Assembly (NCBI GenBank): GCA_023252395.1
Contig: JAJPDY010000038.1
Span: 1 to 8,518, forward strand
Source of the DNA: Nitrososphaera sp.
Lineage (GTDB): Archaea > Thermoproteota > Nitrososphaeria > Nitrososphaerales > Nitrososphaeraceae
Reading direction: 5' to 3'
Length of the DNA stretch: 8,518 bases
How positions within the stretch are numbered: the first letter of the stretch is position 1; each line of letters starts with the position of its first letter. Of the stretch, positions 1 to 5,150 are shown one piece after another. The notes beneath the pieces are model-generated. The model did no database searches, had not been told where the DNA came from, and saw nothing but the letters and a program-made list of their open reading frames with translations. Made by a program: the position numbers and the translations under genes.

Positions 1-801
1 GGCGCGCGGTTTTACTTTTTGAAAAACGAGCTTGTGAAAATGAACCATGCGCTTGTGCAGTTTGCGCTTGACTTTCTCTCAGGGCAGGGCTATGCTCCAG
101 TGCAGCCGCCCTACATGATAAGGAAGGAGCCTATGGCCGGCGCCGTGATCCTTGGAGACTTTCAGGATGTCATTTACAAGGTGGAAGGCGAGGACCTGTA
201 CATGATAGGCACGTCCGAGCATGCGATAGCAAGCATGCACATGGACGAAATAATGGACGGCAAAAAGCTCCCAATAAAGTACGCCGGCTTTAGCCCTTGT
301 TTTAGAAAGGAGGCTGGCGCGCACGGAAAAGACATGAAAGGCATTTTCCGCGTGCATCAGTTTGAAAAGGTGGAGCAGTTTGTGTACTGCCGGCCGGAGG
401 ATTCGTGGAAAGAGCACGAAAAGATGCTTGCGCTCTCTGAAGAGTTTTACAACAAGCTTGGAATCCCCTACCGCGTGATGCTTTTGAGCTCAGGCGACAC
501 TGGCAAGATATCTGCCAAGACGTACGACATCGAGGCATGGATGGCCGGCCAGAACGCTTACAGGGAGATAGTATCGTGCTCCAACTGCCTTGACTATCAG
601 GCGCGAAGGCTTGCCATCAGGTTCCGGGACAAGACAAACGAGGAGACGCGCTTTTTGCACACGCTCAACAGCACCCTTGTGGCCACCGAGCGCACGATGG
701 TGGCAATACTTGAGAACTACCAAACTTCAAGTGGCGCCGTGGAAGTGCCAAGCGCGCTCCAGAACTACATGGGCGGGATGAAGGAGATCAAGCCCCATTG
801 A
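1..801 (+). CDS. serS: Seryl-tRNA synthetase, class II (3' part; 5' end outside window)
   Basis: Charges tRNA-Ser with serine via a seryl-adenylate in the cytoplasm. The frame is open from base 1, so the gene is cut by the window edge and the TTG at 19 is internal: the first residues GARFYFLKNEL match the usual start of the SerRS catalytic core. Of a usual ~420 residues, 266 are present; the N-terminal tRNA-binding coiled coil is missing. Visible (window residues): the TSE serine-binding motif at about 71-73, class II motif 2 at about 101-124 (FRKEAG, then GIFRVHQFEKVE) and motif 3 at about 211-231 (TLNSTLVATER, Arg ~221). This is the common bacterial/eukaryotic SerRS type, not the rare methanogen form. 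The gene ends with TGA at 799-801, 48 bp before the eS1 start, with an independent promoter between them. Identity is secure. Confidence 0.97.
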   Translation, partial: GARFYFLKNELVKMNHALVQFALDFLSGQGYAPVQPPYMIRKEPMAGAVILGDFQDVIYKVEGEDLYMIGTSEHAIASMHMDEIMDGKKLPIKYAGFSPCFRKEAGAHGKDMKGIFRVHQFEKVEQFVYCRPEDSWKEHEKMLALSEEFYNKLGIPYRVMLLSSGDTGKISAKTYDIEAWMAGQNAYREIVSCSNCLDYQARRLAIRFRDKTNEETRFLHTLNSTLVATERTMVAILENYQTSSGAVEVPSALQNYMGGMKEIKPH

Positions 802-806
802 CGCAC

Positions 807-823
807 AATATATATTATATATT
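807..823 (+). promoter_or_regulatory. TATA/box A promoter of the eS1 gene
   Basis: AATATATATTATATATT lies 27-43 nt upstream of the ATG at 850, the right distance for an archaeal box A driving transcription that starts at or just before the start codon. The stretch is a perfect 17-bp palindrome, but this follows from alternating AT and is best read as a strong TBP site. No transcript data are available. Confidence 0.7.
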
Positions 824-849
824 CCAGACAATGAGGACTTAGAAGTTTA

Positions 850-1536
850 ATGGCGAAAGGAGCGAAGAAGGGAGGCAGGGTCCGCGATAAATGGCGAGAC
901 AAACAGTGGGTTGTAATAAACAAGCCCTCTGGATTTGAGCCGGCCGGACCTGTGAACTATATTCCAATTACTGATGTGGAACAGGCTAAAGGACGAGTTA
1001 TTGAAAATACGATGTTTGACATCATGAAGCAGGATCCAGCGCAGCACCAGATCAAAGTCTACATCCAGATAGACAAGATAAGCGACGGCAACGCAACTAC
1101 CATCTTCAAGGGTCATGAATACGCCAAAGAGTTCCTCAGAAGCCTGATACGCAGGGGAAGTTCCATGGTTACGTTCATACACGATTACACCACGATGGAC
1201 GGCCACACGTTCAGAGTCGCCGCGATTGCATTCACGCAAAGAAGGGTAAACTCTTCAAAGAAACACGAAATCAGGATGGTCGCCCACAAGATCTTGGCTG
1301 AGCGAATCCCGCAGCTGACAGTGGACCAGTTTGTTCTGGAAGTCACTGGAGGCAAGAGCGAGGACATTCCAAGAGAAACCAACAGCAAGCTTGGAGCCGA
1401 CATACTGGCTGCGACAAAAAAGATTACCGTGATTCGTCACTTGGGCATCAAGAAGACAAAGCTCATCTCTACCCCAGAATCAAGGGCAATCGAAGACGCA
1501 AAGCCTGTGGAAGCCACCCCGGCGGCTCCACAATAA
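850..1536 (+). CDS. rps3ae: 30S ribosomal protein eS1 (S3Ae)
   Basis: Small-subunit ribosomal protein of the archaeal/eukaryotic eS1 family, on the platform side of the 30S near the mRNA exit. The 228 residues fit the archaeal family length. The basic N-terminus (MAKGAKKGGRVRDKW) leads into KQWVVINKPSGF, the typical family opening. The middle carries IRRGSSMVTFIHDYTTMDGHTFRV at about 97-120 and the end IPRETNSKLGADI followed by HLGIKKTKLIS. The last ~20 residues are a low-complexity Pro/Ala tail. The ATG at 850 is the only sensible start and lies 27 nt after a TATA element, so the mRNA is probably leaderless. serS upstream and an RNA-processing cluster downstream place it in a translation/RNA neighbourhood. 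Identity is secure. Confidence 0.97.
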   Translation: MAKGAKKGGRVRDKWRDKQWVVINKPSGFEPAGPVNYIPITDVEQAKGRVIENTMFDIMKQDPAQHQIKVYIQIDKISDGNATTIFKGHEYAKEFLRSLIRRGSSMVTFIHDYTTMDGHTFRVAAIAFTQRRVNSSKKHEIRMVAHKILAERIPQLTVDQFVLEVTGGKSEDIPRETNSKLGADILAATKKITVIRHLGIKKTKLISTPESRAIEDAKPVEATPAAPQ

Positions 1537-1541
1537 CATAA

Positions 1542-1549
1542 CTTTTTAG
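1542..1549 (+). promoter_or_regulatory. Probable box A for the COG1325 gene
   Basis: CTTTTTAG is centred about 28 nt upstream of the ATG at 1574, which fits a leaderless start. It follows the eS1 stop by only a few bases, so the RNA-processing cluster may be transcribed separately from eS1. Confidence 0.45.
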
Positions 1550-1554
1550 CCGGT

Positions 1555-1571
1555 GTTTTTCCATTATTTTT
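1555..1571 (+). terminator. Oligo-T tracts after eS1 (possible terminator)
   Basis: Two T runs (TTTTT, then ATTATTTTT) follow the eS1 stop. Archaeal RNA polymerase often terminates on non-template oligo-T without a hairpin. They overlap the leader of the next gene, so they may simply be AT-rich promoter DNA. Confidence 0.3.
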
Positions 1572-1573
1572 AG

Positions 1574-2020
1574 ATGCCTGAAGGCAACGTAAAGTTTTCT
1601 GCGGCAGAGCTGAACCTCGTGCTGCATGCTACCGAGGACGAGGAAAAGGTTCTCAAGTCGATACAGGATGTCCTCTTGATTCCTGCCGAGCGCTTTTCAA
1701 GCCAGCCTTCAGAGGGGCACTACAAGAACAAGATCTCGCTGCTCAAAGCTGTCCTGTCAAGCCAAGAGGCAAGCGATCTTGCCCTCCGCATAATGTCGCT
1801 TTTGAACAGCATCGACAGAGACCAGCTGTCGCGCAACTTGCACGAGTACTCTGACGAAAGGGGGAACCTCTATCTCCGGCTTGACAAGCAAAGAGTATGT
1901 CAGGGCAAGGTGTCGCTTTCAGAAATTGACGCCATCCGGATTAGGTTCAAGCCCGTCAAGAGATTCAAGCCTTCAAGCAGCATCGAAAACTACAGGGGGC
2001 TTTTGTCTTCAACCGAGTAG
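1574..2020 (+). CDS. COG1325-like RNA-binding protein (predicted exosome-associated, L5-like fold)
   Basis: Small protein of 148 residues resembling the archaeal COG1325 family, predicted RNA-binding proteins with a ribosomal-L5-like fold that recur in the archaeal exosome/RNase P superoperon. The pattern fits: an N-terminal region with CHATEDEEKV-like spacing (here LHATEDEEKVLKSIQ at about 18-32), then HYKNKISLLKAVL near 50-62, and a C-terminal strand segment (GNLYLRLDKQRVCQGKVSL, about 97-115) ending in a basic tail. Exact biochemical role is unknown; association with RNA degradation or processing is inferred from family context. It is followed directly by Rpp30, whose reading frame overlaps the end of this gene, and then Pop5, the classic archaeal grouping. 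The start is the ATG at 1574, about 28 nt after a box A. The call rests on recognised pattern plus gene order, not a search. Confidence 0.75.
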   Translation: MPEGNVKFSAAELNLVLHATEDEEKVLKSIQDVLLIPAERFSSQPSEGHYKNKISLLKAVLSSQEASDLALRIMSLLNSIDRDQLSRNLHEYSDERGNLYLRLDKQRVCQGKVSLSEIDAIRIRFKPVKRFKPSSSIENYRGLLSSTE

Positions 2021-2082
2021 ACCTTGCCGTCAGCGGCGACTTTGATTTTTCAAAAACTGCAAAGGCGCTGGCTATTGGCAAG

Positions 2083-2541
2083 GTGGGAGCCCCGTTTGAC
2101 GGCAAAATCAGCGAAGGCGTCATTTACAGGCTGAAAAAAACACCTGATACACCTGTGAAATACCAGTACCTCGTGGTTTCTGAAGATATCGAGAACGGCC
2201 GCGCAGACATGTTGATGATTAGTAATTTCCGGAGGGCAAAGGATCACCTGAAAAAGAAAGCAAGGAAAGGTATTGGCCTTGAAGTCATGGTTGCCCCAGC
2301 AAGAAAAATGGACGCTATCGGAGTTGCCAAATGGTTTGAAGACCTGCGCGACCTCTATTCATTCTGCCATTCGTCGCGCTGCCAGTTTGTACTTTCAAGC
2401 GGCGCAAATTCAATGAATGAAATGGTCTCCGGCCCGTGCCTTGATGCCATATTGAAGAACTGCGGAATAGACCCGCAAGAGCACTGGGACGAAATGAACG
2501 AGTGGCTTGAATCAAGGCTTTCAAGGAGGGTTTCGATATAG
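2083..2541 (+). CDS. rnp3: RNase P protein subunit Rpp30 (Rnp3); true N-terminus probably further upstream
   Basis: Protein subunit of archaeal RNase P, which removes 5' leaders from pre-tRNA; Rpp30 is a TIM-barrel-like protein that pairs with Pop5 to activate the catalytic RNA. Diagnostic stretches in the 152-residue form are ISNFRRAKDHLKK (about 46-58), GLEVMVAP, DLRDLYSFCHSSRCQFVLSSGA (about 90-111), DAILKNCGI and a final SRRVSI. The GTG at 2083 is the first standard start in frame, but the frame is open from 1945. Translation just upstream gives RVDLAVSGDFDFSKTAKALAIG, which looks like the conserved first strand and helix of Rpp30 (family members begin near a DL-x-V motif). No ATG, GTG or TTG lies in that extension; only ATT at 1963 and CTG at 2068. 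An unusual start, frameshifting from the upstream gene or a base error are all possible. It overlaps rnp2 by one base. Confidence 0.85.
   Translation: MGAPFDGKISEGVIYRLKKTPDTPVKYQYLVVSEDIENGRADMLMISNFRRAKDHLKKKARKGIGLEVMVAPARKMDAIGVAKWFEDLRDLYSFCHSSRCQFVLSSGANSMNEMVSGPCLDAILKNCGIDPQEHWDEMNEWLESRLSRRVSI
2523..2530 (+). promoter_or_regulatory. Shine-Dalgarno site for rnp2
   Basis: AAGGAGGG inside the end of rpp30 lies 10 nt before the GTG at 2541. It supports that GTG as the real Pop5 start and SD-dependent internal initiation on a polycistronic mRNA, in contrast to the leaderless look of many first genes in this window. Confidence 0.65.
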
Positions 2542-2819
2542 TGCTCAGGCGCAGGGCCAAACGGCGCTACCTGTCTCTAATGCACGGCGGCCAGGCAGTC
2601 GATATTGTCAACTCGATTGTAAAGAGGCATGCCGAGCTTTTCGGGTCAGTTGCAACTGAAAGGGCCGGCATTAGGATGATGCGCTCAAGCGACACTATGA
2701 CAATAATCAAGTGCCGGCTTGAGCAACTTGACAGCGTTTTGGCCACTATTGCGCTGACAGACCCGCCTGTTCTGACGCTTGGCACATCTGGAAGCATAAA
2801 GCAACTAACAAAGATATAG
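2541..2819 (+). CDS. rnp2: RNase P protein subunit Pop5 (Rnp2)
   Basis: Pop5 partner of Rpp30 in archaeal RNase P; the Pop5-Rpp30 pair acts on the RNA catalytic domain. It is 92 residues, at the short end for the family. The basic opening LRRRAKRRYLSL is the typical first strand, followed by an RRM-like alpha/beta pattern: helix AVDIVNSIVKRHAELFG (about 19-35), strand GIRMMRSSDTMTIIKCRL (about 43-60), helix LDSVLATIAL and strand PPVLTLGTSGSIKQL near the C-terminus, a recognisable Pop5 ending. The GTG start shares its first G with the TAG stop of rpp30 (TAGTG), so the two are translationally coupled, which suits stoichiometric partners. The assignment follows from sequence pattern and gene order together. 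Confidence 0.88.
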   Translation: MLRRRAKRRYLSLMHGGQAVDIVNSIVKRHAELFGSVATERAGIRMMRSSDTMTIIKCRLEQLDSVLATIALTDPPVLTLGTSGSIKQLTKI

Positions 2820-2836
2820 AACAACATTTCACGAAT

Positions 2837-2844
2837 CTTAAATC
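2837..2844 (+). promoter_or_regulatory. Possible box A upstream of the 2879 gene
   Basis: CTTAAATC lies 35-42 nt before the GTG at 2879, predicting a transcript with a leader of roughly ten nucleotides. It is the best TATA-like element in the 59-bp gap after rnp2. Confidence 0.35.
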
Positions 2845-2878
2845 TACAACGCCTGCATCAACAGCATACGGTGTTTGT

Positions 2879-3166
2879 GTGATAAATACAACTGCCCGAA
2901 AAACCAACTCTGTAGAAGAGGCTTTTGACGACAGGATAAGCAAGGCAATTGACTTGAAGAAAAAGCAGACAAAGGATGTCTTGCAAGAAATAGAGGCAAA
3001 CTTCCGCAAGTCTATCGAGGGCCATGTCGAGTATCACAGGTACTTGGTGCAGCAATCAAAAGAAAAGGGCGACATTGCCACTGCGATACACCACCAAGTC
3101 ATGATGGAAACGTACCAGTCAATACTGAAGAATTATTCCATGTCTGGCAGTTACAATAGAGAATGA
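2879..3166 (+). CDS. Hypothetical small helical protein
   Basis: I do not recognise this 95-residue protein. It is hydrophilic and charged, with no signal peptide, membrane segment, Cys cluster or known motif. Residues about 12-75 have helix-favouring composition with heptad-like spacing (VEEAFDDRISKAIDLKKKQ, then VLQEIEANFRKSIEG), suggesting a coiled coil or helical bundle. The middle is His/Tyr-rich (HVEYHRYLVQQ, then HHQVMMETYQ). The GTG at 2879 is the only start keeping the N-terminus, since the GTG at 2871 in another frame hits a stop at once. It follows rnp2 by 59 bp in the same direction with a possible promoter of its own, so membership in the RNase P operon is uncertain. Codon use resembles the neighbours. 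Confidence 0.7.
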   Translation: MINTTARKTNSVEEAFDDRISKAIDLKKKQTKDVLQEIEANFRKSIEGHVEYHRYLVQQSKEKGDIATAIHHQVMMETYQSILKNYSMSGSYNRE

Positions 3167-3176
3167 AAGCCATTAA

Positions 3177-3184
3177 GATTTAAG
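3177..3184 (+). promoter_or_regulatory. Box A-like element upstream of the sRNA candidate
   Basis: GATTTAAG is centred about 26 nt before base 3207, where the C/D box candidate would begin. The spacing is that of an archaeal TATA box to its transcription start, and no coding start lies at that distance. Confidence 0.35.
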
Positions 3185-3206
3185 TTGGCTTGTTGCCTAG
3201 AAACAT

Positions 3207-3275
3207 GGGGATGAGGTGAGTTTCGCTGCTCCAGACTGAGCACAAGCGATGAAGATCTCGCGACGAACCGACCCA
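3207..3275 (+). ncRNA. Candidate C/D box sRNA (2'-O-methylation guide)
   Basis: In the 152-bp non-coding gap, elements occur in C/D order: C-like GGGATGA at 3208-3214 (one mismatch to RTGATGA), D' CTGA at 3236-3239, C'-like GCGATGA at 3246-3252 (one mismatch) and D-like CCGA at 3268-3271 (one mismatch). The GA pairs needed for kink-turns are kept in all boxes. The D'-C' spacer is 6 nt and the C'-D guide 15 nt; the C-D' stretch (21 nt) is long. A box A lies about 26 nt upstream and a short T run follows. Guide bases 3256-3265 are complementary to CGUCGYGAGA, which from memory matches 23S rRNA about 2591-2600 (E. coli numbering), with a G-U pair if position 2596 is U. The fifth-nucleotide rule would then target about U2593. 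This is inference; chance boxes are possible. Confidence 0.4.
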
Positions 3276-3276
3276 A

Positions 3277-3284
3277 ATTTTAGA
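3277..3284 (+). promoter_or_regulatory. Possible box A for the SDR gene
   Basis: ATTTTAGA is centred near 3280, 38 nt before the ATG at 3319, predicting a leader of about a dozen nucleotides. The same T run could end the preceding sRNA candidate, so the two readings compete or overlap. Confidence 0.35.
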
Positions 3285-3318
3285 TAAGCAGAAATGACCG
3301 CGTACAAGATAACGGATA

Positions 3319-4215
3319 ATGAACGTCCTAGTAGCCGGGGCAAGCGGGTTTATCGGCTCGCAGATGGTCCGGCGGCTGCTTGCAGGCAACAACTCGGTGA
3401 CTTCTCTCGTCAGGAGACCCGAAGCAGCAATTCAAGGATCCAGAGTGGTCGTTGGCGACCTGACCGAGCCTGCCACGTTGAAATTTGACGGCGATTACGA
3501 TGTTGTCTACCATTTTGCTGCCCTCACCCCGATTGAAAGGAACAAGGAAAAGCTTGCAAAGGTAAACTATGAAGGCACAAAGAACCTGCTTGACTCTGTC
3601 AAGGACAGGACAAAGTCTTTTGTGTACGCGTCGGGGCTTGCGGTGTTTGACCCGGGCGTCGAAGGCGGAGTCGTGACCGAGAGCACTCCGGTGAATCCTG
3701 ACACTGAATTTGTAAAGATGCGGATTGAAGCGCAGCGCTACCTGCAAGAGCAGTGCAAAGACAGAGGGATCGACTTTACGGTGGTTCACTTTGGCGACAT
3801 TGTCTATGGAAACGGCGGCTCTTTCAAGTCGATGTTCATAGACCGGCTAAAAAATGGCAGTTTCAAGATCCCCGGAAACGGCGAATACTACAAGAACTTT
3901 GTGCATGTAGACGACGCGGCCAACGCAGTGATTGCAATAATCGAGAAAAATGCAGTGAACCAGTCCTACATTATCACGGATTCAGAGCCTGTCCTCTTCA
4001 AAGACTTTGTGTATTTTGCCGCTGACAAGATGGGGGTAAAGAGGCCCGGCACCGTGCCATTGATCTTGGCAAAGGTGGCGCTTGGCGGCGACTTGATAAA
4101 GATGCTCACAAAGTCAATGAAGGCGTCAAACGAAAAGATCCGCAGGATCTATGACTTTCAGTATCCTTCGTACAAGGACGGGCTGGCAGGAGTCCTAGAG
4201 CAAAGCTTACGTTGA
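3319..4215 (+). CDS. NAD-dependent epimerase/dehydratase-family protein (extended SDR, catalytic Tyr/Lys apparently replaced)
   Basis: Rossmann-fold protein of 298 residues in the extended short-chain dehydrogenase family, which includes UDP-sugar epimerases and dehydratases. The NAD(P) motif GASGFIG is at 7-13, an acidic GDL at 46-48, the HFAA strand at 65-68, a substrate-side strand ending YASG at 103-106, VVHFGDIVYGNGG at about 155-167 and YKNFVHVDDAANAV at about 191-204. All are typical of the NAD-epimerase domain. Where the catalytic Y-x3-K is expected, the sequence reads TEFVKMRIEAQR, placing Phe at 131 and Arg at 135, so redox catalysis by the usual mechanism is doubtful. Substrate cannot be told. 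The ATG at 3319 sits right before the Rossmann strand, with an in-frame stop 9 nt upstream. A SRPBCC-like gene follows after 31 bp but may have its own promoter. Confidence 0.88.
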   Translation: MNVLVAGASGFIGSQMVRRLLAGNNSVTSLVRRPEAAIQGSRVVVGDLTEPATLKFDGDYDVVYHFAALTPIERNKEKLAKVNYEGTKNLLDSVKDRTKSFVYASGLAVFDPGVEGGVVTESTPVNPDTEFVKMRIEAQRYLQEQCKDRGIDFTVVHFGDIVYGNGGSFKSMFIDRLKNGSFKIPGNGEYYKNFVHVDDAANAVIAIIEKNAVNQSYIITDSEPVLFKDFVYFAADKMGVKRPGTVPLILAKVALGGDLIKMLTKSMKASNEKIRRIYDFQYPSYKDGLAGVLEQSLR

Positions 4216-4218
4216 TTC

Positions 4219-4225
4219 TTATAGT
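4219..4225 (+). promoter_or_regulatory. Box A for the SRPBCC-like gene
   Basis: TTATAGT is centred about 25 nt before the ATG at 4247. It fits a leaderless start there and argues that this gene can be transcribed apart from the SDR gene upstream. Confidence 0.45.
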
Positions 4226-4246
4226 GCATTAGTCCATTATTCATTG

Positions 4247-4678
4247 ATGGTTTTCATAGAGGATTCCGCAGGCGAATTTGACGCGCCGCTTGACAAGATA
4301 TGGAAGCTGAGAGAAGTCCACCTGAAAAGCCCGGAAAAAGTCCACCCGGCAATGAAGAACCACAAGATAGAGATGCAAAACGACAACGTAGTCACCTACA
4401 CGTGGGATCAGGACATGAAGGGCATGTCTGCAAAAGTCAGGGTGAGGGCGACTTCATTTTACCCTGTTGGTCTGGTCATCGAAATACTCGAAGGTCCGCT
4501 GGCCGGCTCCAAGTTCTTCAACTATTACATCCCGCGGGGCAAAAAGACAGGGGTTGCACTTGCAGGCGAATTCAAGTCGCCAATGTTGTCAGATGAAAAG
4601 CAGCTAAAATCCGCGGTCATGGAATTCCTCGACACCGTGTACGAAGAAGACGTGACGTACCTGAAAAAGATGAAGTAG
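4247..4678 (+). CDS. SRPBCC/START-like (Bet v 1 fold) protein
   Basis: A 143-residue protein with the outline of a SRPBCC/polyketide-cyclase-like helix-grip fold, a family that binds hydrophobic ligands in a central cavity. The N-terminus EFDAPLDKIWKLREVH (about 10-25) is the usual first strand and helix of the fold (F-x-AP-x-x-x-I-W). Alternating strands follow (NVVTYTWDQ, KVRVRATSF, GLVIEILEGP, TGVALAGEF), then a long C-terminal helix (KQLKSAVMEFLDTVYEEDVTYLKKM). No membrane or signal segment is seen. The frame allows a TTG at 4244, but the ATG at 4247 is preferred and fits the box A spacing. It lies 31 bp after the SDR gene, so the two may act on a shared small hydrophobic substrate; that is inference only. 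Its TAG stop directly abuts the stop of the convergent gene. Confidence 0.78.
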   Translation: MVFIEDSAGEFDAPLDKIWKLREVHLKSPEKVHPAMKNHKIEMQNDNVVTYTWDQDMKGMSAKVRVRATSFYPVGLVIEILEGPLAGSKFFNYYIPRGKKTGVALAGEFKSPMLSDEKQLKSAVMEFLDTVYEEDVTYLKKMK

Positions 4679-5092
4679 TCACAGGACGTCGATCTGGTAC
4701 ATTATCGCAAGCAAGTCGCCGCAATTCCACATCTCGGCGATCTTGCCATCCTTTATCCGATAGATGTTGTTTTCAGTCCACGTGACTCGCTTTCCTGTTG
4801 GTTGCAGGTCCTGAAATGCCCCTGCGTGCGTGGCGTGCGCCACTGAGTGCTCTGCAATTATGTTGCCTTCCTGCACTACAAACTCTATTTCGACGTGGAC
4901 GTCCGGGAATACTGAAAAGATTATGCCGCCTATCATCTTGATGCCGGCGATGCCTGAAGGCAGCCGCGGGTCGGCAAAGTGGTGAACAAAGTCCTTGTCC
5001 AAAAGCTCGTCCACGGCATCCATCTTGCCCTTGCCGTTTTTGAACCTGTCAACGAAACTCTTGATAAGCGCCACGTCCTTTGGGTTTGCCAT
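4679..5092 (-). CDS. SnoaL-like/ester cyclase-type NTF2-fold protein
   Basis: A 137-residue protein of the NTF2-like cone fold, close in outline to SnoaL-like polyketide cyclase/ester cyclase proteins. Typical features are an N-terminal helix with VDRFKNGKGKMDAVDELLDKDFVHH (about 14-38), GIAGIKMIGGIIFSVFPDVHVEIE at about 47-70 (the FPD-x-x-x-x-I segment is characteristic), VVQEGNIIAEHSVAHATHAG at about 72-91, and the closing strands YRIKDGKIAEMWNCGD at about 111-126. The E-x-W-x-x-x-D arrangement at the end resembles the family's active-site strand, but many members are uncharacterised and substrate is not predictable. The ATG at 5092 lies about 27 nt from the shared TATA box of the divergent promoter. 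It converges with zero spacing on the SRPBCC-like gene; both proteins have ligand-pocket folds. Confidence 0.85.
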   Translation of the reverse strand: MANPKDVALIKSFVDRFKNGKGKMDAVDELLDKDFVHHFADPRLPSGIAGIKMIGGIIFSVFPDVHVEIEFVVQEGNIIAEHSVAHATHAGAFQDLQPTGKRVTWTENNIYRIKDGKIAEMWNCGDLLAIMYQIDVL

Positions 5093-5150
5093 CCTCTCTC
5101 GCGCAAATCATGAAGTATATAAGTAATTTGAGTCTATATCCAATGACCGC
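5093..5150. promoter_or_regulatory. Divergent promoter with a shared, near-symmetric TATA element
   Basis: The 58-bp gap between two divergent starts contains TATATAA at 5116-5122 on the plus strand; the self-complementary core also reads CTTATATAC on the minus strand. It lies about 30 nt from the radical SAM start (5151) and about 27 nt from the SnoaL-like start (5092), both suited to leaderless transcription. A second AT element, CTATATC at 5134-5140, is too near 5151 for that gene and somewhat far for the other. Confidence 0.55.

Noticed and set aside
19..801. serS starting at the TTG at 19
   Set aside because: The upstream codons from base 1 continue the conserved GARFYF motif, so the gene is truncated by the window, not started there.
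807..823. 17-bp palindrome at the eS1 promoter as an operator
   Set aside because: It consists only of alternating A and T, so symmetry is expected from a strong TATA region.
847..1239. Long minus-strand open frame opposite eS1
   Set aside because: It is antisense to a certain ribosomal gene, has no recognisable motif and no promoter-like spacing; treated as a shadow.
1991..2020. Classical -1 frameshift site between the COG1325 and rpp30 genes
   Set aside because: No X-XXY-YYZ heptamer is in register with the upstream frame; frameshifting remains only one of several explanations for the missing start.
3215..3235. Target for the D' guide of the sRNA candidate
   Set aside because: I could recall only short partial matches to 16S rRNA, too weak to name a target.
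3167..3318. tRNA gene in the intergenic gap
   Set aside because: No T-loop (GTTCRANNC) or acceptor pairing can be found; the C/D box reading explains the elements better.
3294..3488. Plus-strand frame starting before the SDR gene
   Set aside because: Overlaps the SDR start in another frame, and its product has no conserved pattern, whereas the SDR begins with a clear Rossmann motif.
3328..3789. 153-codon minus-strand open frame opposite the SDR gene
   Set aside because: Lies wholly within a clear SDR gene in the opposite strand; composition looks like reverse reading of codons, with no motif.
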